A stretch of DNA of 6,736 nt, taken from contig CALGNW010000100.1 in the NCBI GenBank assembly GCA_937958345.1, positions 1-6,736 on the forward strand, written 5' to 3'. This DNA comes from an uncultured Neomegalonema sp. Lineage in GTDB: Bacteria > Pseudomonadota > Alphaproteobacteria > Rhodobacterales > Rhodobacteraceae. Both the position numbers and the translations under genes were made by a program. Under the pieces are notes generated by a model, which saw nothing but the letters and a program-made list of their open reading frames with translations, ran no database searches and was not told the origin of the DNA. This document shows, piece after piece, positions 1-5,852 of the stretch. Position 1 is the stretch's first letter; every line of letters begins with the position of its first letter.

Positions 1-251
1 AAACTGGGATCGTCTTGTGTGAAATAGACATTGGTTTTGTTATACGACCGATGCGCATGGGGCGCGGCAATTTCCGCTTCGGCGGTCAGGGATGCGATGG
101 CCTCGGGTCGAACGAAGCTTTTCAGGACCGCGCACCCGTCTCGATCAAGCGCCGCGCGCGTTTCGGAGAGTAAAGCCCGATAACCATCGCCAGCCGCGTC
201 GTTGAGCGGATATGCTTCCAAATCTATAAGGTCAGAAATACGCTCGACCAT
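1..251 (-). CDS. N-terminal part of a probable Fe(II)/2-oxoglutarate-dependent oxygenase (cut by window edge)
   Basis: Reading leftward from an ATG at 251, the frame stays open for 83 codons and runs off the window, so stop and C-terminus are unseen. The start is well supported: AAGGAGG (259-265, read on the minus strand) lies 7 nt upstream. The visible part has a stretch of the type 'AALDRDGCAVLKSFVRPEAI' (residues 33-52), a pattern common at the N-terminus of phytanoyl-CoA-hydroxylase-like and related 2OG-Fe(II) oxygenases, followed by 'HRSYNKTNVYFTQDDPS' (67-83). From memory, this arrangement recalls the family that includes the amino-acid halogenase BesD and ArpA-like proteins; I could not verify that. 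The iron-binding facial triad would lie beyond the window, so neither activity nor the halogenase/hydroxylase distinction can be judged. It begins 23 bp after the dehydrogenase stop and is probably the third gene of that operon. The coding frame is secure; the family is tentative. Confidence 0.6.
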   Translation of the reverse strand, partial: MVERISDLIDLEAYPLNDAAGDGYRALLSETRAALDRDGCAVLKSFVRPEAIASLTAEAEIAAPHAHRSYNKTNVYFTQDDPS

Positions 252-258
252 CGCTCTC

Positions 259-265
259 CCTCCTT
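259..265 (-). promoter_or_regulatory. Ribosome binding site of the partial oxygenase gene
   Basis: AAGGAGG on the minus strand, a near-perfect Shine-Dalgarno, ends 7 nt before the ATG at 251. It fixes the start of the truncated gene and lies in the 23-bp gap after the dehydrogenase stop codon, which fits re-initiation within one mRNA. Confidence 0.8.
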
Positions 266-274
266 ATCCGGGTG

Positions 275-1234
275 TCATTGCCGCCCACCGCGCACGACTT
301 CATAGCCTTGCTCCTCGGGTTCATCGTCGATCATCTCGGCGGGAAAGCCCTCGGCCAAAACCGACAAGCCCGTCGCTTCTTCGAGGCGCTGGATGATCGA
401 CGGCGAGTTCGCATCGGGTCCATAGCGCGCGATACCATCATCCATGATTTCAATCAGCTTGGGATTCAGCTCGATGGGCACGTCATGGGCGTCGGCGATG
501 GATTGGAACAGGCCAATGTCTTTCTTCACCAGCCCCATCGTGAAGTCGATATTGCGCGACCCGTTCAGGATGATCTGGCTTTCGGTCTCATGCACAAAGC
601 TGTTGCCGGAGGAAATGCGGATCGCCTCATAGGTCGTAGCAAGATCCATCCCGGCGGCCTTGCACACCGTCAGCGCTTCGGCACAGGCGACCAGATTCAC
701 CGTGGCGAGATAGTTCGTCATCACCTTCAGTACGGACGCCGAGCCGAGCGGCCCTGTATGCAAGACCCGCCGCCCGAGCGTCGTCAGCAATGGCAGCATC
801 CGCTCGAAAGTCGCCCGCTCGCCGCCCGCAAAGATCGAGATATTGCCCGTGGCGGCGCGGTGACATCCGCCGGATACCGGACATTCGAGCGTTTCGCCGC
901 CCTTGGCCGCGACCCGCTCTGCGAGCCGCTTTACTTCGCTCGCGTCGGTGGTGGACATCTCCAGCCAGATTTTGCCGGAGGTCATTTCGGAGAGCAGGCC
1001 GTTCTCGCCCTCCATCACCGCTGCGGAAGCCGCAGGCGAGGGCAGGCACGTCACCACCGCATCGCAAGCGCGCATCAGGGCGGCGGGGGTATCGCCCGAC
1101 TTTGCCCCGCGCGCAACAAAACCGGCCACCGCACCGGCATCCAGATCGTGAACCGTCGTGTCATATCCGTTGCGCAGCAAAGACCCCGCCAGCTTGCCGC
1201 CCGCGTTGCCCAATCCGATGAAGCCGATTTTCAT
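275..1234 (-). CDS. NAD(P)-dependent beta-hydroxyacid dehydrogenase (3-hydroxyisobutyrate dehydrogenase family)
   Basis: A 319-residue protein of the beta-hydroxyacid dehydrogenase family, which oxidises short 3-hydroxy acids, or reduces the semialdehydes, in the cytosol using NAD(P). Residues 1-12 hold the Rossmann motif (MKIGFIGLGNAGGK; GxGxxG at 7-12). 'ECPVSGG' (117-123) is the substrate-binding loop, usually written D-x-P-V-S-G-G. Lys170, with Asn174, sits where the family's catalytic lysine and its Asn partner are expected (GSASVLKVMTNYL), and 'VKKDI' (236-240) matches the C-terminal conserved Lys-Asp element. The C-terminus carries about 25 extra, acidic residues (around 296-319, including DDEPEE) beyond the usual fold. 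The start at 1234 is chosen because the Rossmann motif begins there and AAAGG (1242-1246) lies 7 nt upstream; the open frame upstream to 1582 is only antisense to the next gene. It lies 86 bp downstream of the racemase/dehydratase gene. The family is certain; the substrate (3-hydroxyisobutyrate, tartronate semialdehyde or another hydroxy acid) cannot be told. Confidence 0.93.
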   Translation of the reverse strand: MKIGFIGLGNAGGKLAGSLLRNGYDTTVHDLDAGAVAGFVARGAKSGDTPAALMRACDAVVTCLPSPAASAAVMEGENGLLSEMTSGKIWLEMSTTDASEVKRLAERVAAKGGETLECPVSGGCHRAATGNISIFAGGERATFERMLPLLTTLGRRVLHTGPLGSASVLKVMTNYLATVNLVACAEALTVCKAAGMDLATTYEAIRISSGNSFVHETESQIILNGSRNIDFTMGLVKKDIGLFQSIADAHDVPIELNPKLIEIMDDGIARYGPDANSPSIIQRLEEATGLSVLAEGFPAEMIDDEPEEQGYEVVRGGRQ

Positions 1235-1298
1235 ACTGATACCTTTGAAAAAATTTCCAAGAGCGTCAGCGCAGTTCCCGATCCGCGCAAGTCTGAAA

Positions 1299-1316
1299 CC
1301 GACACCACAAGGTCGG
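1299..1316 (-). other. Short stem-loop between the racemase/dehydratase and dehydrogenase genes
   Basis: CCGAC (1299-1303) and GTCGG (1312-1316) can pair around an 8-nt loop, just after the TAG stop of the upstream gene in the leftward transcript. The next bases are TTTCAG, so there is no real U-tract. At most it is a weak attenuator or mRNA-processing hairpin, and five base pairs can arise by chance in DNA of this GC content. The rest of the 86-bp gap shows only the dehydrogenase Shine-Dalgarno. Confidence 0.2.
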
Positions 1317-1320
1317 GATT

Positions 1321-2421
1321 CTACCCCGTGGCAAAGACCGCGCTGCCCAGTGCCTCCATCCTCGGGATCACGCCGAGGCCGGGGGCATCCGCAGCGGTCA
1401 TGTACCCGTCCGCGATCTGCGGCCCGCCATCGGCAATCACCAGATCGGTATATTCGTGGAAGGCCGAGGACTGGGAGTGAAACACCGTCGGGGTGGAATG
1501 TGCCAGATGGGCAATCGCGGCGGTGGCAATTTCGCCGCCCCACGCATCCTCGATGGTCATGTAAATTCCGAACTCGATACACAGGTCGCGGAACTGCCGT
1601 GCCTTGGTGATTCCGCCGAGGCGGTTTATCTTGACGTTGACCTGATCCATCGCGCTGTCATTGCGGCCCCGGATCAGCATGCCGATGCTGTCCATACATT
1701 CATCAAGGATCATCGGCTGATCGCAATGCCGCCGGATTGACAGGCACTCCTCGTATGTCAGGCAAGGCTGTTCCATATAATAGTCCATGCCCCTGGTCGC
1801 GCCGACAACCCGCATCGCATCATGCATCTTCCACGTGGTATTGGCATCGGCGGCAAAGATATTGCCCGGCGCGCGATTGCCGAGGATTTTTGTGATCCGC
1901 TCGATATCCTCATCCGCATCGCCGCCGACTTTGATCTGGTATTTGCCGAAGCCCTCGTCCTGATATTGCTTCAGCCGTTCGACCATCGCGTCGGGTTCCT
2001 GCCGCGAGAGCACTTTGAACAACCGCACCCGCGGGTTCCGCAATCCGCCGAGCAGCATGTAACAGGGCAGGTCCATCGCTTTGCCCAGAATATCCCAGAA
2101 CGCCATATCGAGCGCCGATTTGATATAGGGATGCCCGCGCAGGTTTTTGTCCATCAGATCGTATATCGCATCAATCTGGCGCGGGTCCGCCCCGATCAAT
2201 GCGGGGGCAAGCGTTTCGATCCCCGAGCGCACGCCCTGAGCATAGGCGGGCAGGTAGGCCGGACCCAACGGACAGCTCTCGCCGCATCCGGTGATTCCCG
2301 CATCGGTTTCGACAATCACAACCGTACTGTCAAAGGCGGCAAAGGACTGTCCGCCCCAACTATACGCACCCTCCTTCATCGGCAGATCGACCCGATACGC
2401 GGATATCTTTGTGATTTTCAT
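1321..2421 (-). CDS. Enolase-superfamily (mandelate racemase/muconate lactonizing type) racemase, epimerase or dehydratase
   Basis: A 366-residue enzyme of the enolase superfamily, which abstracts the proton alpha to a carboxylate and stabilises the enolate with Mg2+. The N-terminal capping domain (about 1-125) includes 'GCGESCPLGP' (45-54) and 'SALDMAFWDILGK' (102-114). In the barrel, Lys164 in 'YQIKVGGD' is one catalytic base; Asp192 (AADANT), Glu217 (YMEQPC) and Asp240/Glu241 (ILDECMDS) are the metal ligands; Lys264 (VKINRLGG) is the opposite base; 'EDAWGGEIATAAIAH' (291-305) follows. A Gln rather than Lys two residues before Lys164, and the DAWGG element, recall from memory the cis-3-hydroxy-L-proline dehydratase and 4-hydroxyproline-betaine 2-epimerase branch. 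The start at 2421 has AGGAG (2431-2435) 9 nt upstream and gives the expected MKITKI-type N-terminus; a TTG at 2475 in the same frame lacks such support. It is the first gene of the leftward group. The superfamily is certain; the hydroxyproline-type substrate is an inference. Confidence 0.95.
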   Translation of the reverse strand: MKITKISAYRVDLPMKEGAYSWGGQSFAAFDSTVVIVETDAGITGCGESCPLGPAYLPAYAQGVRSGIETLAPALIGADPRQIDAIYDLMDKNLRGHPYIKSALDMAFWDILGKAMDLPCYMLLGGLRNPRVRLFKVLSRQEPDAMVERLKQYQDEGFGKYQIKVGGDADEDIERITKILGNRAPGNIFAADANTTWKMHDAMRVVGATRGMDYYMEQPCLTYEECLSIRRHCDQPMILDECMDSIGMLIRGRNDSAMDQVNVKINRLGGITKARQFRDLCIEFGIYMTIEDAWGGEIATAAIAHLAHSTPTVFHSQSSAFHEYTDLVIADGGPQIADGYMTAADAPGLGVIPRMEALGSAVFATG

Positions 2422-2487
2422 GCGGCATTTCTCCTGTGCTGGCGCGAGAGTGGGCGGGATATCGGGATGGCTCAAGCAAACTCTGCC

Positions 2488-2500
2488 TTGTTAGTTACAA
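2488..2500. promoter_or_regulatory. Possible operator: inverted repeat TTGT-N5-ACAA
   Basis: TTGT (2488-2491) and ACAA (2497-2500) form a short palindrome with a 5-nt spacer (TTGTTAGTTACAA). It sits in the AT-rich part of the divergent region and overlaps the candidate -35 of the homogentisate operon, a usual place for a repressor site. Homogentisate operons are known to be controlled by IclR-, MarR- or AsnC/Lrp-type regulators depending on the species, but no regulator gene lies in this window and the half-sites are only 4 bp, so this is weak. Confidence 0.25.
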
Positions 2501-2516
2501 ACAGAACCAATATCAC
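2488..2516 (+). promoter_or_regulatory. Candidate sigma-70-type promoter of the homogentisate operon
   Basis: TTGTTA (2488-2493) matches the -35 consensus TTGACA at four of six positions, and TATCAC (2511-2516) matches TATAAT at four of six, with an ideal 17-nt spacer. Transcription would start near 2523, giving a leader of about 20 nt that still contains the Shine-Dalgarno at 2533-2537. This arrangement would exclude the in-frame ATG at 2518 from the mRNA. It is a prediction from consensus matching only. Confidence 0.35.
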
Positions 2517-2532
2517 GATGACGCAAGCCAGC

Positions 2533-2537
2533 GGAGG
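2533..2537 (+). promoter_or_regulatory. Ribosome binding site that decides the hmgA start
   Basis: GGAGG (2533-2537) lies 7 nt before the ATG at 2545. The other in-frame ATG, at 2518, has no purine-rich stretch before it. This picks 2545 as the start of the dioxygenase gene. Confidence 0.75.
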
Positions 2538-2544
2538 AACGGAT

Positions 2545-3906
2545 ATGGACAGTCTGAGCGCGTTCGAGCGCATGACCCGCGCGCCCTCTCTGCCGGGGGC
2601 GCATGACGGCTATATGCCCGGTTTCGGGAACGACTTCGAGACCGAGGCTCTGCCGGGTGCGCTGCCGCAGGGTATGAACAGCCCGCAGAAATGTGAATAC
2701 GGGCTTTATGGCGAACAGCTTTCGGGAACGGCCTTCACCGCGCCCAGCCACCAGAACGAGCGGACGTGGTGTTATCGCATCCGTCCCTCGGTCAAGCATT
2801 CGCACCGGTACGAAAAAATCGCGCTGCCCTATTGGAAGTCCGCCCCGCATGTGGTCGAGGATGTCACCTCGCTGGGCCAGTATCGCTGGGACCCCGTCCC
2901 GCATTCGGACAGCCCGCTGACATGGCTGACCGGCATGCGGACCATGACGACGGCGGGAGATGTGAACACACAGGTCGGCATGGCCAGTCATGTGTACCTT
3001 GTGACCGACAGCATGGTGGACGATTATTTCTACTCTGCCGACTCGGAGATGCTGATTGTCCCGCAGGAGGGACGCCTGCGGTTTTTCACCGAACTCGGGA
3101 TCATCGACCTCGCACCGCAGGAAATTGCCATCATCCCGCGCGGGTTGCTGTATCGTGTCGAGGTGGCGGAGGGTCCGGCGCGCGGGTTTGTCTGCGAGAA
3201 TTACGGCCAGAAGTTTGCCCTGCCGGGGCGCGGACCCATCGGCGCGAATTGTATGGCGAACCGCCGCGATTTCAAAACGCCGGTTGCGGCATTCGAAGAC
3301 CGCGACGCGCCCTCGACCGTGACAATCAAATGGTGCGGGCAATTCCATGTGACAAAGATCGGCCACAGCCCGCTGGATGTGGTGGCGTGGCATGGAAACT
3401 ATGCGCCGGTGAAGTACGACCTGAGGACATACTGCCCCGTCGGGGCGGTGCTGTTCGACCATCCCGACCCGTCAATCTTTACCGTGCTGACCGCGCCGTC
3501 GGGGCAGGAGGGAACGGCGAATATCGATTTTGTGCTGTTCCGTGAACGCTGGATGGTGGCCGAGAATACCTTCCGCCCGCCTTGGTATCATAAGAACGTC
3601 ATGTCCGAACTGATGGGCAATATCTACGGCCAGTATGACGCCAAGCCGAAGGGATTTATCCCCGGCGGCATGAGCCTGCACAACATGATGCTGCCGCATG
3701 GTCCCGACAAAAACGCGTTTGAGGGCGCGTCGAATGCCGATCTGAAGGCGCAAAAACTCGACAACACGATGTCGTTCATGTTCGAAACCCGCTTTCCGCA
3801 ACACCTGACCCGTTTCGCCGCCGAGGAAGCGCCCTTGCAGGATGATTACATCGACTGCTGGGAAAGCCTCGAGAAGAAATTCGATGGCACGCCGGGGCCG
3901 AAATGA
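2545..3906 (+). CDS. hmgA: Homogentisate 1,2-dioxygenase
   Basis: This enzyme opens the aromatic ring of homogentisate with O2 and Fe(II), giving maleylacetoacetate, the central step of tyrosine and phenylalanine breakdown in the cytosol. The 453-residue protein is full length (about 440 is usual) and the signature blocks are in order: 'YMPGFGNDFETEALPGALP' (23-41), 'GLYGEQLSGTAFTAP' (53-67), 'RTWCYRIRPS' (73-82), 'IIPRG' (196-200) and 'FVCENYG' (215-221). The iron ligands are His349 (PPWYHKN), Glu355 (SELMG) and His385 (MLPHGPD). Their 6- and 30-residue spacing equals that of human H335, E341 and H371, and His306 (FDHPDPS) matches the human active-site H292. The start at 2545 is preferred over the ATG at 2518 because of the GGAGG upstream. 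The TGA stop overlaps the next ATG (ATGA). It is the first gene of the rightward operon and shows nothing unusual. Confidence 0.98.
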   Translation: MDSLSAFERMTRAPSLPGAHDGYMPGFGNDFETEALPGALPQGMNSPQKCEYGLYGEQLSGTAFTAPSHQNERTWCYRIRPSVKHSHRYEKIALPYWKSAPHVVEDVTSLGQYRWDPVPHSDSPLTWLTGMRTMTTAGDVNTQVGMASHVYLVTDSMVDDYFYSADSEMLIVPQEGRLRFFTELGIIDLAPQEIAIIPRGLLYRVEVAEGPARGFVCENYGQKFALPGRGPIGANCMANRRDFKTPVAAFEDRDAPSTVTIKWCGQFHVTKIGHSPLDVVAWHGNYAPVKYDLRTYCPVGAVLFDHPDPSIFTVLTAPSGQEGTANIDFVLFRERWMVAENTFRPPWYHKNVMSELMGNIYGQYDAKPKGFIPGGMSLHNMMLPHGPDKNAFEGASNADLKAQKLDNTMSFMFETRFPQHLTRFAAEEAPLQDDYIDCWESLEKKFDGTPGPK

Positions 3907-4553
3907 AACTTTACAGCTATTGGCGCTCCAGCACGTCGTACCGCGTGCGCGCGGCATTGAACCTGAAGGGTGTTTCGTATGAAACCGTGCCCGTCGATCT
4001 GGTTGCCGGAGAGCAGTTGAGCGGGGATTATGCCGCCCTCAATCCGGCGCGCGGCGTCCCCGTGCTGGTGCTGGATGACGGAACGGCGCTGACCCAGTCG
4101 ATGGCGATTTTGGATTACATCGAGGCGACGTGGCCGGACCCTGCGTTGCTGCCCGCCGGTCCGGTCGCGCGGGCGCAGGTTATGGCAGCGGCGCATGTGA
4201 TCGCAACCGACATTCACCCCGTCAACAACACCCGCGTTATCCGCCGCCTGTCCGAGTCCTTCGGCGCGGCGGAAGAACAACAGGCGGCATGGATGTGCCA
4301 CTGGATGGCGCAGGGGTTTGCCGCTGTCGAGGAGATGGTGTCCGGCGATACCGCGTTCGCCTTTGCCGAGGCCCCCGGCCTCGCCGACCTTTGCATCACG
4401 GCACAGGTTTATAACGCCCGCCGCCGGGGGCTGGATATGGACCCTTTTCCTAATCTGGCGCGCATTGAGAAAAACTGTCTGGCGGTCCCCGCAATAAAAG
4501 CGGCGCATCCCGACAACCAGCCGAAAGCAAAGGGAGCGGTATGGGCAGCCTGA
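3903..4553 (+). CDS. maiA: Maleylacetoacetate isomerase (zeta-class glutathione transferase)
   Basis: This enzyme isomerises maleylacetoacetate to fumarylacetoacetate using glutathione as cofactor, linking the dioxygenase and the hydrolase encoded either side. The 216-residue length fits the family. The thioredoxin-like N-terminal domain opens with 'YSYWRSSTSYRVRAALNLKG' (4-23), containing the zeta-class SSxxxRVR active-site motif. 'NPARGVPVL' (47-55) holds the cis-proline and 'QSMAILDYIE' (65-74) is the glutathione-binding segment. The helical C-terminal domain shows 'HPVNN' (105-109, QPLQN in the human enzyme) and 'LADLCITAQVYNA' (160-172), with a typical HPDNQP ending (202-207). Thr11 stands where the human enzyme has Cys16; as far as I recall, replacement here is common in bacteria. 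The start overlaps the hmgA stop by 4 bp (ATGA), implying translational coupling. An alternative glutathione transferase function is unlikely given the neighbours. Confidence 0.96.
   Translation: MKLYSYWRSSTSYRVRAALNLKGVSYETVPVDLVAGEQLSGDYAALNPARGVPVLVLDDGTALTQSMAILDYIEATWPDPALLPAGPVARAQVMAAAHVIATDIHPVNNTRVIRRLSESFGAAEEQQAAWMCHWMAQGFAAVEEMVSGDTAFAFAEAPGLADLCITAQVYNARRRGLDMDPFPNLARIEKNCLAVPAIKAAHPDNQPKAKGAVWAA
4533..4536 (+). promoter_or_regulatory. Ribosome binding site of fahA inside maiA
   Basis: GGAG within AAAGGGAG lies 4 nt before the fahA ATG at 4541, inside the last codons of maiA. The close spacing, plus the 13-bp overlap of the two genes, suggests that fahA is translated partly by ribosomes finishing maiA. 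Confidence 0.5.
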
Positions 4554-5803
4554 TCAAATCCTGGGTGGAGAGCGCAAACAGCGCAGAGACTCCGTTCCCG
4601 CTGAACAACTTGCCCTTTGGCCGGTATTTCGATGGAGCGGTGAAGACGCCGTGTACCGCCATCGGTGATGATATTCTCGATCTGCGGGCGGTGGAAAAAA
4701 CAGGCTTGCTGACGGTCGGGCGCGGCGATTTCTTTCAGCATGCGGGCGGGGTCAATGCGTTCATGGAGGCGGGACCGGAAACATGGTCCGCCGTTCGCGC
4801 CGCGCTGACCAAATTGCTTTCCGAAAGTAACTTTGAGAAGCGCGAGGCCCTGTCGGCATGTCTGCGTCCGATGAACGAAACGCGCATGGCCATGCCCTTT
4901 GATGTGTCCGAGTTTACGGATTTTTACGCCGGACGTCACCACGCCACCAATGTCGGGACGATGTTTCGGGGGGCGGAAAATGCGCTGCCGCCGAACTGGC
5001 TGCATATCCCCATCGGATACAATGGCCGGGCATCGAGTGTTGTTGTTTCCGGCAGCGACGTGCGCCGTCCGTGGGGTCAGCTAAAAAGCCCCGACCACGA
5101 TGTGCCCGCTTTCCTGCCGTCGCGGCGGTTTGATTTCGAACTGGAAATGGGTGCGGTCGTCGGGATGCCGTCGGATGGTCCGATCTCGGTAACCGAAGCC
5201 GATGCCGCGATCTTCGGCTATGTTCTTTTGAACGACTGGTCGGCGCGCGATATTCAGGCGTGGGAGTATCAGCCGCTCGGCCCGTTTCAGGCAAAGGCAA
5301 CGGCCACGACAATCTCGCCCTGGATTGTGACCGCCGAGGCGCTGGACCCGTTTCGCGTCGATACCCCCGCGCGCGAATTTGCATTGCTGGATCATCTGAA
5401 AGACGCGGGGCCGATGCTTTACGACATTGAACTGGACGTGACGCTTTCGCCGAAGAACGGCGCACCGACAACGGTGACGCGCACGAATTATCGCGAGATG
5501 TATTATTCGGCTGCGCAACAGCTGGCGCATCATACGACCTCGGGCTGTCCGATGCGCACAGGCGACCTGCTCGGATCGGGAACGATTTCGGGACCGGAAA
5601 AATCCGCACGCGGTTCGATGCTGGAACTCAGTTGGGGCGGGAAAGAGCCTCTGACGCTGGACAACGGAGAAACGCGCGCGTTCCTTGAGGACGGTGATAC
5701 GCTGACACTGAGCGGCGCGGCGCGGGGCGACGGGTTTACCATCGGTTTCGGCCCGTGCGCCGGTACGCTGCTACCTGCGCTGAACGAGCCTTACGCAGTC
5801 TGA
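4541..5803 (+). CDS. fahA: Fumarylacetoacetase (fumarylacetoacetate hydrolase)
   Basis: This enzyme hydrolyses fumarylacetoacetate to fumarate and acetoacetate, the last step of the homogentisate pathway. The 420-residue protein is full length. The small N-terminal domain (about 15-115) begins 'PFPLNNLPFGRYF' (18-30). The catalytic domain carries 'FTDFYAGRHHATNVGTMFRG' (125-144), with metal ligand Asp127 and catalytic His134, matching mouse D126 and H133. It also has Arg143 and Tyr160 for substrate; 'FELEMG' (199-204) with metal ligands Glu200 and Glu202; 'NDWSARDIQAWEYQPLGPF' (231-249) with metal ligand Asp232; Lys252; and Glu353 in 'ISGPE'. 'GSMLELSWGG' (358-367) is the usual C-terminal block. 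Every catalytic residue I know for the family is present, so this is the true fumarylacetoacetase and not one of the broader FAH-family hydrolases. It overlaps maiA by 13 bp in a different frame and ends 49 bp before the next gene. Confidence 0.98.
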   Translation: MGSLIKSWVESANSAETPFPLNNLPFGRYFDGAVKTPCTAIGDDILDLRAVEKTGLLTVGRGDFFQHAGGVNAFMEAGPETWSAVRAALTKLLSESNFEKREALSACLRPMNETRMAMPFDVSEFTDFYAGRHHATNVGTMFRGAENALPPNWLHIPIGYNGRASSVVVSGSDVRRPWGQLKSPDHDVPAFLPSRRFDFELEMGAVVGMPSDGPISVTEADAAIFGYVLLNDWSARDIQAWEYQPLGPFQAKATATTISPWIVTAEALDPFRVDTPAREFALLDHLKDAGPMLYDIELDVTLSPKNGAPTTVTRTNYREMYYSAAQQLAHHTTSGCPMRTGDLLGSGTISGPEKSARGSMLELSWGGKEPLTLDNGETRAFLEDGDTLTLSGAARGDGFTIGFGPCAGTLLPALNEPYAV

Positions 5804-5852
5804 ACTATGTTGAATATCCGCCCGGCTCCGGCCCGGCCTACGGGAGACTACC

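Larger units (their letters stand above)
2422..2544. promoter_or_regulatory. Divergent control region between the two operons
   Basis: This 123-bp non-coding stretch separates the start codons of the two opposite gene groups, so promoters for both should lie here. It also holds both Shine-Dalgarno sequences. It is more AT-rich around 2485-2516 than its surroundings, as expected for a promoter. I found a plausible rightward promoter but no convincing leftward -35/-10 pair. Confidence 0.6.

Noticed and set aside
272..1480. 402-codon open frame on the plus strand over the dehydrogenase gene
   Set aside because: It is antisense to two genes with clear family motifs on the minus strand; its translation is rich in Arg, His and Gly without domain motifs, and no convincing Shine-Dalgarno precedes it.
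1235..1582. Upstream in-frame extension of the dehydrogenase gene to 1582
   Set aside because: It overlaps the end of the preceding gene on the same strand in another frame and lacks motifs; the Rossmann motif starts directly after the ATG at 1234, which has its own Shine-Dalgarno.
2475..2477. TTG start at 2475 giving an 18-residue longer enolase-superfamily protein
   Set aside because: There is no good Shine-Dalgarno for it, and the ATG at 2421 has AGGAG 9 nt upstream and gives the usual family N-terminus.
1822..2544. Upstream in-frame extension of hmgA back to 1822
   Set aside because: It runs antisense through the enolase-superfamily gene and crosses the promoter region; the family's N-terminus and a strong Shine-Dalgarno place the start at 2545.
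2491..3462. 323-codon open frame on the minus strand inside hmgA
   Set aside because: It is a shadow of the homogentisate dioxygenase frame, which carries all the iron ligands; the antisense product resembles no protein and is composition-biased.
3936..3938. Loss of an active-site cysteine in maleylacetoacetate isomerase (Thr11 for human Cys16)
   Set aside because: The rest of the SSxxxRVR motif is intact, and bacterial members commonly have other residues at this position as far as I recall, so this is ordinary variation.
5804..5852. Possible terminator between fahA and the MBL-fold gene
   Set aside because: The 49-bp gap has GC-rich short palindromes (such as GGCCCGGCC) but no stable hairpin followed by a T-tract, so I do not call a terminator.
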